Source: Elusimicrobia bacterium UBA6262
GTDB taxonomy: Bacteria; CAYTYR01; UBA6262
Direction: 5' to 3'
Length of the DNA: 57,000 bases
Assembly: GCA_002441095.1 (NCBI GenBank)
Contig: DJVG01000051.1
Location: 897-57,896 of the forward strand
Positions 26,158 to 34,252 of the stretch are shown here, one piece after another; the stretch's first letter is position 1, and every line of letters begins with the position of its first letter. The notes below the pieces were generated by a model. That model did no database searches, was not told the DNA's origin, and saw only the letters and a list, made by a program, of their open reading frames with translations. A program made the translations under genes and the position numbers.

Positions 26158-27528
26158 TCAGAGCTTATTCTTTAATTCCATAATGATTTTGTTAATTAAA
26201 GCGGCAAAAAACGGGTCCACATTCATTTTTTTGCTTATTTTCTCACAAGCATACATCACGGTAGTATGGTCCCGGCCGCCAAAAGCCGCACCAATTTCCG
26301 GCAAAGAGTATTCAGTCAATGACCGGGAGAGGTACATGGCAATCTGGCGCGGGAAAGCGATCGCATCAGTCCTTTTTTTACTTTGCATATCCTTGAAATC
26401 TATATGAAAGTGCTTAGCCACTGCTTCTTGTATCTGCCGCATGGTAATATTTGGTTCAACTTCTTTGGTTGGCAGCAGGTCTTTGAGGATCTCTTCTGCC
26501 AGCTCCAAAGTCACCCGTTTGCCGGTCAAAGATGAAAAAGCCACTACCCGGATCAAGGCCCCTTCCAATTCCCTGATATTGGCTTTAATCTTATTGGCAA
26601 TAAACAGCATTACTTCTTCCGGCGCGTTGATTTTTTCCAGTTCTGCCTTGCGCCGCAGAATAGCGATCCTGGTCTCCAGGTCCGGCGGCTGAATGTCTGT
26701 CACCAAGCCCCATTCAAAACGGGTAGTCAGCCGTTCCTCTAGCGCCGGGATTTCTTTAGGCGGTCGGTCGCTGGAAAAAATTAATTGCTTATGATTATCA
26801 TATAAAGCGTTAAAGGTATGGAAAAAACCTTCTTGTGAACTACCCTTTCCGCCAAAAAACTGGACATCATCTACCAGCAGGACGTCGACATTGCGGTATT
26901 TGCTCCGGAACTCACCTGGCTTGGAAAAGCGGATCGAATCAATAAACTCGTTAACAAAACGTTCGCTGGTCACATATAATAAGCGCAATTGCGGATAAGT
27001 AGCCTTAATATAGTGGCCAATAGCATGTAATAAATGGGTTTTACCTAATCCCACCCCGCCATATATAAAGAAAGGATTATAGGCTTTGCCAGGCTCCTTA
27101 GCCACAGCCTGGGCTGCCGCTTGGGCAAAACGGTTACTTGGGCCAATAACAAAACTATCAAATGTATATTTAGGATTAAAAAATACATCAGCAAAGGTGG
27201 ATTCCGGGGTAGTGACAGGGATTGGCTCGATTTCTTCCTTGGTGATCTGCGTGGCTGGTTCTTTATAAGCCGGGGACAATAAAAAGTTAAGAGAAATTTG
27301 AGCCTCGCCATTTTCATGGTGTTTTACAAAGAAATCTATCACCGGGCGGGATAAATGCTCGATCCACCACTGTTGGAAAAACCGGTTTGGGACTTCCAAG
27401 GTTAGCGTATTGGTCTCAAAGCCAACAAATTTAACAGGCTTTACCCACAAGTCAAAGGTTTCTTCTTCAAGGGTGGTTTTGATTTGGTTGAGGGTTAATT
27501 CCCAAGATTCTAAAGGATTTTTCAGCAT
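26158..27528 (-). CDS. dnaA: Chromosomal replication initiator DnaA
   Basis: 456 residues. Domain I (1-80) binds helicase, domain II is a short linker, and the AAA+ domain III has Walker A GGVGLGKTHLLHAIG and Walker B VDVLLVDDVQFF. Domain IV carries the DNA-binding signature GAAFGGRDHTTVMYACEKI. The ATG has only a weak ribosome binding site. Transcription runs away from the strand-switch region, where an inverted pair of consensus DnaA boxes lies 24-56 bases upstream of the start. Confidence 0.98.
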   Translation of the reverse strand: MLKNPLESWELTLNQIKTTLEEETFDLWVKPVKFVGFETNTLTLEVPNRFFQQWWIEHLSRPVIDFFVKHHENGEAQISLNFLLSPAYKEPATQITKEEIEPIPVTTPESTFADVFFNPKYTFDSFVIGPSNRFAQAAAQAVAKEPGKAYNPFFIYGGVGLGKTHLLHAIGHYIKATYPQLRLLYVTSERFVNEFIDSIRFSKPGEFRSKYRNVDVLLVDDVQFFGGKGSSQEGFFHTFNALYDNHKQLIFSSDRPPKEIPALEERLTTRFEWGLVTDIQPPDLETRIAILRRKAELEKINAPEEVMLFIANKIKANIRELEGALIRVVAFSSLTGKRVTLELAEEILKDLLPTKEVEPNITMRQIQEAVAKHFHIDFKDMQSKKRTDAIAFPRQIAMYLSRSLTEYSLPEIGAAFGGRDHTTVMYACEKISKKMNVDPFFAALINKIIMELKNKL

Positions 27529-27737
27529 AAATTAAGTCTCTATAAAAAATGTTATCCACATATTTATTCACAATTGTGGATAAGTATTATTTCCTATGGT
27601 TAAATATTCAAAAATACAGTACTTTCAGGATGCTTTCGCCCCAGTATCTTTGTGCTATTTTTAGGATGAAGGCATTGTACTAAAAAACCCAAAAGAAGTC
27701 AAGCAAAAAATTAAGGAAATAATACACTATTTTAATC
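27529..27737. other. Probable chromosomal origin (oriC) region
   Basis: TTATCCACA at 27552-27560 and TGTGGATAA at 27575-27583 are perfect DnaA boxes in inverted orientation. The region is AT-rich and separates the leftward dnaA-gyrA run from the rightward rpmH-parB run, the classical strand switch at an origin. parS-like sites lie 6-7 kb to the right. The unwinding element cannot be pinned down by eye. Confidence 0.7.
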
Positions 27738-27767
27738 TTGACAGTCCGGGATAAAATATAGTATAAT
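27738..27767 (+). promoter_or_regulatory. rpmH promoter
   Basis: TTGACA at 27738-27743, an 18-base spacer and TATAAT at 27762-27767 are both perfect hexamers. They stand about 40 bases before rpmH and very likely drive rpmH-rnpA-yidD-yidC. Confidence 0.8.
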
Positions 27768-27806
27768 CAGAACTCAATATAATGAATAATAATTCGAGGA
27801 GGAACA

Positions 27807-27941
27807 ATGTTACCTACATTTAGGCCTAATAAGCGCAAAAGAAAAAAAACTCACGGGTTTAGAAGAAGGATGAAAACACGTGGCGGGCGTAAGGTGTTAA
27901 AGGCGCGCAAGGCCAAAGGGCGTAAAAGAATAGCGGTTTAA
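27807..27941 (+). CDS. rpmH: 50S ribosomal protein L34
   Basis: 44 residues, MLPTFRPNKRKRKKTHGFRR at the N-terminus and KGRKRIAV at the end, the universal L34 pattern. L34 is a small basic protein of the large ribosomal subunit. GAGGAGG lies 6 bases upstream of the ATG. It is 1 base from rnpA, the usual arrangement beside the origin. Confidence 0.97.
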   Translation: MLPTFRPNKRKRKKTHGFRRRMKTRGGRKVLKARKAKGRKRIAV

Positions 27942-27942
27942 A

Positions 27943-28308
27943 ATGAGTGAACGATTAGGTCTCGGGCGGCGGGAGAAAATAAAAAGAAAGCAGGATTTCA
28001 AGGCTGTATTTGACAAAGGCAAACGATATAGCAACTCTTTGATCAGTATTGTTTTTGCTAAACAGTTGGCGGCGCCACAAGATAAACCTGCTCGTCGCCT
28101 GGGCATTATTGCTTCGCGTAAAGTAGGTAATGCCGTACAGAGAAACAGGCTCAAGCGTTTTACCCGGGAAGTCTTCAGGATACACCAGTATGATTTTAAG
28201 GCTCCTGTGCAGATAGTGGTCATTCTCAAACCAGCGGCCAGGGAAGCGCCCCGGAAGATTATACAAGCAGGATTCCTGGAATTATGCAAAAAAGCTCAGC
28301 TGCTATAA
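27943..28308 (+). CDS. rnpA: Ribonuclease P protein component
   Basis: 121 residues with the RNR motif NAVQRNRLKRFTREVFR, which contacts the P RNA and the tRNA 5' leader. The start LGLGRREKIKRKQDFKAVFD is typical. The RNA partner (rnpB) is not found in the window. The gene follows rpmH and precedes yidD. Confidence 0.95.
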   Translation: MSERLGLGRREKIKRKQDFKAVFDKGKRYSNSLISIVFAKQLAAPQDKPARRLGIIASRKVGNAVQRNRLKRFTREVFRIHQYDFKAPVQIVVILKPAAREAPRKIIQAGFLELCKKAQLL

Positions 28309-28320
28309 TATAAGAAAATA

Positions 28321-28533
28321 ATGATATTAAATAAACTAGTTATTGGCATAATAAAAACCTATCAAATAGGTTCTAAGCACTTTCCTCGAGTATGCCGTTT
28401 TACACCCTCCTGTTCCCAATATTGCCTGGAGGCGGTGGAAAAGTACGGACTGGCTCGAGGTCTTTTTTTAGGCCTAAAAAGAGTATTGAAATGTCATCCG
28501 TTCCACCCTGGCGGGCACGACCCCATACCGTAA
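28321..28533 (+). CDS. yidD: Membrane protein insertion efficiency factor YidD
   Basis: 70 residues with the YidD signature FTPSCSQYCLEAVEKYG and the C-terminal CHPFHPGGHDPIP. It is an amphipathic, membrane-associated protein that assists YidC-mediated insertion. It lies between rnpA and yidC, as in most bacteria. Confidence 0.95.
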   Translation: MILNKLVIGIIKTYQIGSKHFPRVCRFTPSCSQYCLEAVEKYGLARGLFLGLKRVLKCHPFHPGGHDPIP

Positions 28534-28557
28534 AGCAATAAAGAGAGACAGGTGAGA

Positions 28558-28636
28558 AGTGTAAAGTTTTAAGTTTAGGTTTTTATCACAATGATTTTAA
28601 CTGCAACTTAACACTTACAACTTTTAACTTAAAACT
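28558..28636. repeat. 7-bp word arrays as inverted arms before yidC
   Basis: The left arm (28558-28578) has three in-register 7-mers of form AGTNNNA/G. The right arm (28596-28636) has the same word in reverse complement, with TAAAACT preceded by TTTAACT, TACAACT and TAACACT. The array fills the yidD-yidC spacer and can fold into a long imperfect hairpin. Confidence 0.75.
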
Positions 28637-28655
28637 GTATTTAGAAGGATAAAAC

Positions 28656-30239
28656 ATGGAAAAAAGAGTATTAATAGCGACATTTTTATCAATGATGATC
28701 ATCTTTTTGTTTTGGCAGTCATTCCAAAAACCACCAACCGCCAGCAACCAACCCAACAGCGCAGAAACGGCCGGAACAGACAAAACGCCTGCTGTAACTG
28801 TACAAGAAGGCCCTGCGGCTGAAAAGGCAAAAGTTGCTGAACCTGCTATTCAGGCCGAACAATTCGTATCCATCCAGACTAACACTTCTAAGATCAGTAT
28901 CGGCACCAAGGGCGGAGGCATTGCCGGTTGGCAAATCAAGGATAAGAACGGTACATGGGTCGATATAGCCCCCAGCTCTGCAGAGGCGCAACACCTGCTA
29001 AATATAGATACAAAACAGGCTCCTTACTTATCTGCTATGCTCTTTAATGCCGACAAAAGGCAAGTAAACTTACAAGATTCTGAGCAAGCCACAATTACAC
29101 TCACCGGAAAAACACCGGAAGGATTAGAAGTTATACGTACTTACTCATTTACAGGTGAAGGCTACCTGGTAAAAGCCAGCGGTTTCTTTAAGAATACCAG
29201 CAGTACGCCATTGGCCGTGCCTGATTTTAATTTATGGTGGGGTCCAGGGCTAAATCCTTTAAAAAACAAAGCCGAACAAAACACAGCGAATACCTGGCTC
29301 GATGGTAAAATAAGCAGAAAAATAAAACCCGGGCTCAAATTCGGAGAAACACGCTGGGCAGCGCTGGACAGTCAATATTTTATTGTGGCTTTAATTCCTG
29401 GACCGGCCCCCTTCTCTGGCGTCATTAGTGAAAGAAATAGCGAAAAAAAGGTTTCCGTTGGCCTAGCGAGTAAAGAAAGCTTGTTGCCGCCAGGTGAAAC
29501 CAGCCAATTCCAGCTCAATGTTTATGCCGGGCCTAAAGAATACCACACCCTCAAAGACCTGGGGCCACAACTGGAGGAAATGGTCGGGTTTGGCTATCTG
29601 GGTAAATTTGTCTATGTGATCTTAGAGGCTATTAATAAAGTAGTTCATAATTATGGCTGGTCTATTCTTATACTTACCTTACTCATGCAGGTATTTCTCC
29701 TCCCCTTAACCTTGAAAAGCTACAAATCTATGGCGGAAATGCAGAAACTGCAGCCACTGATGAAGCAACTACAGGAAAAGTATAAAAACGAACCACAACG
29801 GCTTAATGTAGAGGTAATGAATTTATATAAGGCCCACAAGGTTAATCCTTTTGGTGGGTGCCTCCCCATGCTCTTGCAGTTGCCGATCTTTTTTGCCCTT
29901 TTTAATACTATTAAAAATGCTGTAGAATTAAGAAACGCGCCTTTTATTTTCTGGATCAAGGATCTTTCCTTGCCCGACACTGTTTTTACCCTGTCCGGGG
30001 TCAATGTAAACATCCTCCCCCTACTCATGGGAATAGGTATGTTCATTCAACAAAAAATGACTTCTACAGATCCGCAGCAAGCAAAAATGATGATGTTTAT
30101 GCCGGTGATCTTTACCGTGATGTTCTGGAGCTTTCCCAGCGGCCTGGTTTTATATTGGTTTGTTAATAGTTTAGTGTCTATGGCCGGTCAGTATCTGATT
30201 ATGCATAAGAAGCCGCCAAAGGTCGAAATAGTAAGTTAA
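28656..30239 (+). CDS. yidC: Membrane protein insertase YidC
   Basis: 527 residues. An N-terminal TM segment (VLIATFLSMMIIFLFWQSF) is followed by a long periplasmic P1 domain (about 50-330). The conserved core with five TM helices then includes VVHNYGWSILILTLLMQVFL, NPFGGCLPMLLQLPIFFALF and the final FPSGLVLYWFVNSLVSMAGQ. The P1 domain is found in Gram-negative YidC and is absent from Gram-positive forms, so this is evidence for an outer-membrane-bearing cell. Confidence 0.96.
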   Translation: MEKRVLIATFLSMMIIFLFWQSFQKPPTASNQPNSAETAGTDKTPAVTVQEGPAAEKAKVAEPAIQAEQFVSIQTNTSKISIGTKGGGIAGWQIKDKNGTWVDIAPSSAEAQHLLNIDTKQAPYLSAMLFNADKRQVNLQDSEQATITLTGKTPEGLEVIRTYSFTGEGYLVKASGFFKNTSSTPLAVPDFNLWWGPGLNPLKNKAEQNTANTWLDGKISRKIKPGLKFGETRWAALDSQYFIVALIPGPAPFSGVISERNSEKKVSVGLASKESLLPPGETSQFQLNVYAGPKEYHTLKDLGPQLEEMVGFGYLGKFVYVILEAINKVVHNYGWSILILTLLMQVFLLPLTLKSYKSMAEMQKLQPLMKQLQEKYKNEPQRLNVEVMNLYKAHKVNPFGGCLPMLLQLPIFFALFNTIKNAVELRNAPFIFWIKDLSLPDTVFTLSGVNVNILPLLMGIGMFIQQKMTSTDPQQAKMMMFMPVIFTVMFWSFPSGLVLYWFVNSLVSMAGQYLIMHKKPPKVEIVS

Positions 30240-30277
30240 GTAATTATCTTAGAACCGTATTATAAGGAGTGTTGGTT

Positions 30278-30946
30278 ATGAAGGAAATTGAGGTCGAAGG
30301 AAAAACCGTAGAAGAAGCCATAAGCAAGGCTTTGTCTGAATTAAAGGCGGACATGGATCAGGTAGATATTAAGATCATCAATGAGGGCAAGGCCGGATTA
30401 TTTGGCTTAATGGGCGCAACGCCAGCCCTGGTAAAGGTCAGCTTAAGGGAGACGGCAGGCAACAATGAAATTAGCGACCAGGCCAAAACAATCATTAATA
30501 CTATTTTAGCTAAAATGCAGATTGATGGCGAGACCAAGATAGCGGTTGAAGACAATAATATAAAGGTAGACGTGGAAAGCCTTGATAGCGCATTACTGAT
30601 CGGCAAAAAAGGACAAACCCTGGAAGCCTTCCAATATATTGTCAACCTGATCATTAATAAAGAGATAAAAGCAGGCACCTATAAGGGCATAACCCTGGAA
30701 AACAAATACAAAATAATAATTGATACAGAAGGTTATCTTATCCGGCGGGAAGAAGCGCTGGCCAAGATGGCAAAAAACATGGCCGAAAAGGTAAAACAAT
30801 CAGGAATAAAAATAGCTCTGGAGCCAATGTCTGCACACGATCGCCGGGTAATTCACCTGGCCTTGCAAGAGACAACTGGTATTAAAACTGAAAGCGAGGG
30901 TGAAGGATCGTTCAGGCGAATAGTAGTTTATCCGGTTGAAACATAA
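30278..30946 (+). CDS. jag: Jag/KhpB RNA-binding protein
   Basis: 222 residues from ATG 30278, chosen because AAGGAG lies 8 bases upstream. An earlier in-frame GTG overlaps that motif. Order: Jag_N domain (KEIEVEGKTVEEAISKALSE and GKAGLFGLMG), KH-like domain (ALLIGKKGQTLEAFQYIVNL) and C-terminal R3H domain (MSAHDRRVIHLALQETTGIK). Jag works with YidC-neighbour genes and, as KhpB, binds RNAs. It follows yidC by 38 bases and ends at a strong terminator. Confidence 0.93.
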   Translation: MKEIEVEGKTVEEAISKALSELKADMDQVDIKIINEGKAGLFGLMGATPALVKVSLRETAGNNEISDQAKTIINTILAKMQIDGETKIAVEDNNIKVDVESLDSALLIGKKGQTLEAFQYIVNLIINKEIKAGTYKGITLENKYKIIIDTEGYLIRREEALAKMAKNMAEKVKQSGIKIALEPMSAHDRRVIHLALQETTGIKTESEGEGSFRRIVVYPVET

Positions 30947-30975
30947 TTGCCCTCATAATCATATACCACTTCCCG

Positions 30976-31002
30976 CCCCTGCTCTAGTGAGCAGGGGTTT
31001 TT
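30976..31002 (+). terminator. Rho-independent terminator after jag
   Basis: Perfect 9-base stem CCCCTGCTC/GAGCAGGGG (30976-30984 and 30989-30997) with a TAGT loop, followed by five T residues. It closes the rpmH-jag transcript. Confidence 0.93.
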
Positions 31003-31030
31003 CATTGCTTTTGGCTATGGTTTGGTATAG

Positions 31031-31036
31031 TATAAT
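31031..31036 (+). promoter_or_regulatory. -10 box TATAAT next to the mnmE start
   Basis: A perfect TATAAT ends 3 to 6 bases before the two possible ATG starts (31040, 31043). No well-spaced -35 box is seen. Transcription from here would give a leaderless or nearly leaderless mRNA. Confidence 0.4.
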
Positions 31037-31039
31037 ACT

Positions 31040-32431
31040 ATGATGAAAGACACGATAATGATACCAGATACGGTCACAGCCATTGCGACCCCGCCGGGAG
31101 AAGGCGGCCTGGCAGTGATCAGGATCAGCGGCAGCCGCGCCGTTAATATATTAAGTAAATTATTTGTTTCCCAGCACGGTATAACTGTGGCCAAAATGGC
31201 CGCACACCATCTTTACTACGGGACTATCGCAGAGGGGGCAGCCCAGGGGGAGACCGTGCTGGTCGCTATCATGCGCGCGCCTCATTCTTATACCGGGGAA
31301 AATGTGGTGGAAATATTTGCCCACGGCGGGATATTGATCGCTAAAAGTATTTTACAAAATATTATTAGTCAAGGAGCTCGCCTGGCCGAACCGGGAGAAT
31401 TTACTAAAAGAGCTTTCTTAAACAACAAGATCGATTTGAGCCAGGCAGAGGCAGTAGCAGATATAATAGCAGCGAAAACAGAGACAGCACTTAAAATAGG
31501 GTTGGGTCAGCTGGGCGGTACCTTAGCCAAAACCATAAAAAGCATTCAGAAACGAATTGTTAATTGTGTCGCACAATTAGAGGCAGAAATAGACTATGCT
31601 GAGGAAGAAATAACCCATATTGCCCCTGCGCAGCTAAGAAAAATAATGCGTAATTCTAAAAACAACATAGATAATCTTGTTTCAACGTATGAGCAGGGAA
31701 GGGTAATAAAGAACGGTGTAGCGATAGCCATTATCGGCAGGCCTAATGTTGGCAAATCCAGCATCTTAAATCGTTTATTAAAAGAGGAAAGGGCAATCGT
31801 TACCGCAATCCCTGGCACGACTAGAGATGTGATCGAAGAGGTCATAAATATACAAGGAATCCCGGTCCGGCTGATGGATACTGCAGGAGTGAGAAATTCG
31901 CAGGGTATTATTGAAAAAATAGGACTTAACAAAACTACAAAAGCTATACAAAAAGCAGATTTATTGCTCTGGGTCATAGACGGGAGCAATCGTTTTGATA
32001 CCAAAAACAGGGAAATATTGAGAAAGATAAAAAATAAACCGGTAATTATGGTGATTAACAAAGTTGATTTACTGCAGCGTATAAGCAGAAAAGACCTGGA
32101 GCGTCTCAATAAAGGCCCAATAGTGCATATGAGTGCCAAAACCGGCAAGGGCCTAAAAGAGCTTGAAGGAGCTATTGCGCAAAAAGCACTACATAATAGT
32201 ATCGGGCAGTCTGAGCTACTCATTATCACCAATCAAAGGCAATTTGAATGTTTAAATAAGGCCAGTAACAGCCTAGCCCGGGCCTTGGCTTCATTGGACA
32301 AACAATTAGGATTGGAATTTGTTGCCGTAGATTTAAGAAAATGCTTATCAAACCTAGGAGAATTAGTAGGGGAAGTGATCAATGAAGATATTTTAAAAGT
32401 AATATTTTCAAAATTTTGTGTCGGTAAGTAA
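31040..32431 (+). CDS. mnmE: tRNA modification GTPase MnmE
   Basis: 463 residues. The N-terminal folate-binding domain (TVTAIATPPGEGGLAVIRIS), a helical domain, and a G domain with G1 GRPNVGKSSIL, the TTRD switch, G3 DTAG and G4 NKVD. The C-terminal CVGK is the catalytic Cys motif. With MnmG (not in window) it modifies U34 of tRNAs. There is no ribosome binding site at either ATG (31040, 31043), and a -10 box lies immediately upstream. Confidence 0.95.
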   Translation: MMKDTIMIPDTVTAIATPPGEGGLAVIRISGSRAVNILSKLFVSQHGITVAKMAAHHLYYGTIAEGAAQGETVLVAIMRAPHSYTGENVVEIFAHGGILIAKSILQNIISQGARLAEPGEFTKRAFLNNKIDLSQAEAVADIIAAKTETALKIGLGQLGGTLAKTIKSIQKRIVNCVAQLEAEIDYAEEEITHIAPAQLRKIMRNSKNNIDNLVSTYEQGRVIKNGVAIAIIGRPNVGKSSILNRLLKEERAIVTAIPGTTRDVIEEVINIQGIPVRLMDTAGVRNSQGIIEKIGLNKTTKAIQKADLLLWVIDGSNRFDTKNREILRKIKNKPVIMVINKVDLLQRISRKDLERLNKGPIVHMSAKTGKGLKELEGAIAQKALHNSIGQSELLIITNQRQFECLNKASNSLARALASLDKQLGLEFVAVDLRKCLSNLGELVGEVINEDILKVIFSKFCVGK

Positions 32432-32455
32432 TGGTAGCTAAACAGGAGGAAAGGC

Positions 32456-33355
32456 ATGGCTAAGGTGAAAATCGGCATAGCTTTGGGTGGTGGCGGGGCT
32501 AGGGGATTAGCGCATTTAGGCGTATTGCAAATATTGGAAGAAGAGCATATCCCCATAGATGTTATATCAGGAACAAGCATGGGAGCCATAATAGGGGCTT
32601 TATACGCATATGAGCCTGATACTAAGGTGTTACTATCAAAAGTCAGGAAATGTGTAGAAACAGGGGCATTCAGGGCTCTCATGGTTGATTTAAATAGAGA
32701 AAAAGACAGGGAAGGCCTACTCTACAAATTCAGCGGATTTATTAAAAGAGCATACTTGAGCACCATTATTAAGACCAGGCTAAGCGTAATTCCCAAAGAG
32801 AGAATTGAAGACATCATTGTAGAGCTATTGCCAGATGTAAATATTGAAGATCTCAAAATACCTTTTTGCGCAACTGCTACAAATTTGTTCAAGGGGGAAG
32901 AAATAGTCATTACTAAAGGATCTCTGCGCACAGCAGTCTTAGCTAGTGCGAGCATTCCAGGTATTCTGCCTCCAGTGGAGTGGAATGGCGATTTACTGGC
33001 AGACGGGGGATCGGTAAGCGAATGTCCGATTAATGGTTGCAAACAGATCGGGGCAGATATTGTGATAGCGGTAAATGTAAAAAGCAGAAAAAGATACTTG
33101 GAACACCTTGATAATGGGCTGGAGGTAATTTCCAGAGCTAATTATGTTACAGGGGCCAAGTTAAACGAGCTTAATCTACTAAAAGCTGATATTGTAGTAA
33201 ATCCAGCGGTTGGAAATATTCATTGGGCACACTTTAAAAGAATAGATCACTGTCTCAAGCGCGGTGAAAGAGCAGTCTGGGCAAGGTTGGAAACAATTAA
33301 GGAAACGATCAAGAAAGCTAAAATCAAGCGATTTATCGGGCAAATCTTCAAATAA
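32456..33355 (+). CDS. Patatin-like phospholipase (RssA-like)
   Basis: 299 residues with all patatin motifs: oxyanion loop GGGGARG (11-17), nucleophile elbow GTSMG (Ser41), and the catalytic Asp in LLADGGSVSECP. It therefore should hydrolyse acyl esters of phospholipids, but no substrate can be assigned. It has no signal peptide. The ribosome binding site AGGAGGAAAGGC precedes the ATG. It lies between mnmE and rsmG, and probably shares the mnmE transcript. Confidence 0.88.
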   Translation: MAKVKIGIALGGGGARGLAHLGVLQILEEEHIPIDVISGTSMGAIIGALYAYEPDTKVLLSKVRKCVETGAFRALMVDLNREKDREGLLYKFSGFIKRAYLSTIIKTRLSVIPKERIEDIIVELLPDVNIEDLKIPFCATATNLFKGEEIVITKGSLRTAVLASASIPGILPPVEWNGDLLADGGSVSECPINGCKQIGADIVIAVNVKSRKRYLEHLDNGLEVISRANYVTGAKLNELNLLKADIVVNPAVGNIHWAHFKRIDHCLKRGERAVWARLETIKETIKKAKIKRFIGQIFK

Positions 33356-33365
33356 GCATGAAAAA

Positions 33366-33381
33366 TGTTCCACGTGAAACA
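33366..33381. promoter_or_regulatory. parS site 1
   Basis: TGTTCCACGTGAAACA differs from the parS consensus TGTTTCACGTGAAACA by one base. It sits just upstream of the rsmG coding region, about 2.7 kb from parB. Confidence 0.9.
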
Positions 33382-33397
33382 TTTTAAGGGGTTTTTG

Positions 33398-34123
33398 GTG
33401 GAAAACGCAGCAAAAATACTTATGGAGGCAGCAAATTCCATAGGAATATCCTTGTCCAAAGAGCAAAAAGAAGCTTTTTTGCTGTACTTAAGGATTTTGC
33501 AGGATCAGAACAGGATCACTAATATAGTGGCCAATAGTGAAACGAAGGATGTAATTTGGAAGCATTTTATTGATTCCATAGCTATGCCTCCAATTCTACA
33601 GGGTCTCTTTGCAGAAAAAAGGCAATTAAGCCTATTAGACATAGGGACCGGGGGTGGATTCCCAGGGATTCCTCTAAAGGTTCTGTACCCAACCATATCT
33701 TTAAGCTTGATGGAAGCAACTAATAAAAAAGTTGAATTTGTAAGAGAAGTGGTGCATAAGCTCTCGTTGGATCGCGTTAATATAGCTTGGGGCCGCGCTG
33801 AAGAATTTGGTCAACAAGTAGAATATAGGGGAAAATATGATGTGGTAGTGGCGAGAGCATTATCCGAGCTCAGGATCCTGGTAGAATTAACACTCCCTTT
33901 TGTTAAAGAGCAAGGAATTTTTATTGCTTATAAAGGACCAAAATACAATGAGGAATTGGCCATGGCTGCTAAAGCTATACTTACACTGGGGGGAGAGGTC
34001 CAAGACATAATAGAATCAGAGTCAACCGGAGCCAAAAGGGCTTTTGTGATAATAAGAAAGATTGCGGAAACTCCGGCTAAGTATCCCAGAAGGCCAGGAA
34101 TCCCGGAGAAAAGGCCACTTTAG
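33398..34123 (+). CDS. rsmG: 16S rRNA m7G527 methyltransferase RsmG
   Basis: 241 residues from GTG 33398, chosen because AAGGGG lies 6 bases upstream and the length then matches the family (about 240). The ATG at 33365 would start inside a parS site. The SAM-binding motif LLDIGTGGGFPGIPL is followed by VNIAWGRAEEF and VVVARALSEL. It methylates G527 of 16S rRNA. It follows the patatin and is followed by three more parS sites. Confidence 0.93.
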   Translation: MENAAKILMEAANSIGISLSKEQKEAFLLYLRILQDQNRITNIVANSETKDVIWKHFIDSIAMPPILQGLFAEKRQLSLLDIGTGGGFPGIPLKVLYPTISLSLMEATNKKVEFVREVVHKLSLDRVNIAWGRAEEFGQQVEYRGKYDVVVARALSELRILVELTLPFVKEQGIFIAYKGPKYNEELAMAAKAILTLGGEVQDIIESESTGAKRAFVIIRKIAETPAKYPRRPGIPEKRPL

Positions 34124-34141
34124 TGGTAAAATAGCTAAAAA

Positions 34142-34157
34142 TGTTCCACGTGAAACA
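34142..34157. promoter_or_regulatory. parS site 2
   Basis: Identical 16-mer to site 1 (TGTTCCACGTGAAACA), directly after the rsmG stop. Together with sites 3 and 4 it lies within 85 bp. Confidence 0.9.
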
Positions 34158-34187
34158 TTTTAAGGTAGAAATAAGCATTAAAAGTAA

Positions 34188-34203
34188 TGTGCCACGTGAA
34201 ACA
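34188..34203. promoter_or_regulatory. parS site 3
   Basis: TGTGCCACGTGAAACA keeps the CACGTG centre and differs from the consensus at two positions in the left arm. Confidence 0.8.
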
Positions 34204-34209
34204 TTTAAT

Positions 34210-34225
34210 TGTTTCACGTGGAACT
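34210..34225. promoter_or_regulatory. parS site 4
   Basis: TGTTTCACGTGGAACT, in inverse orientation to the others, lies 6 bases after site 3. The last base deviates from the palindrome. Confidence 0.75.
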
Positions 34226-34252
34226 ATCAAATATCTAAGGGAGTTATCGTAA

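Noticed and set aside
27086..27317. Frames on either strand inside dnaA
   Set aside because: They shadow the well-supported dnaA reading frame and have no ribosome binding site or family match.
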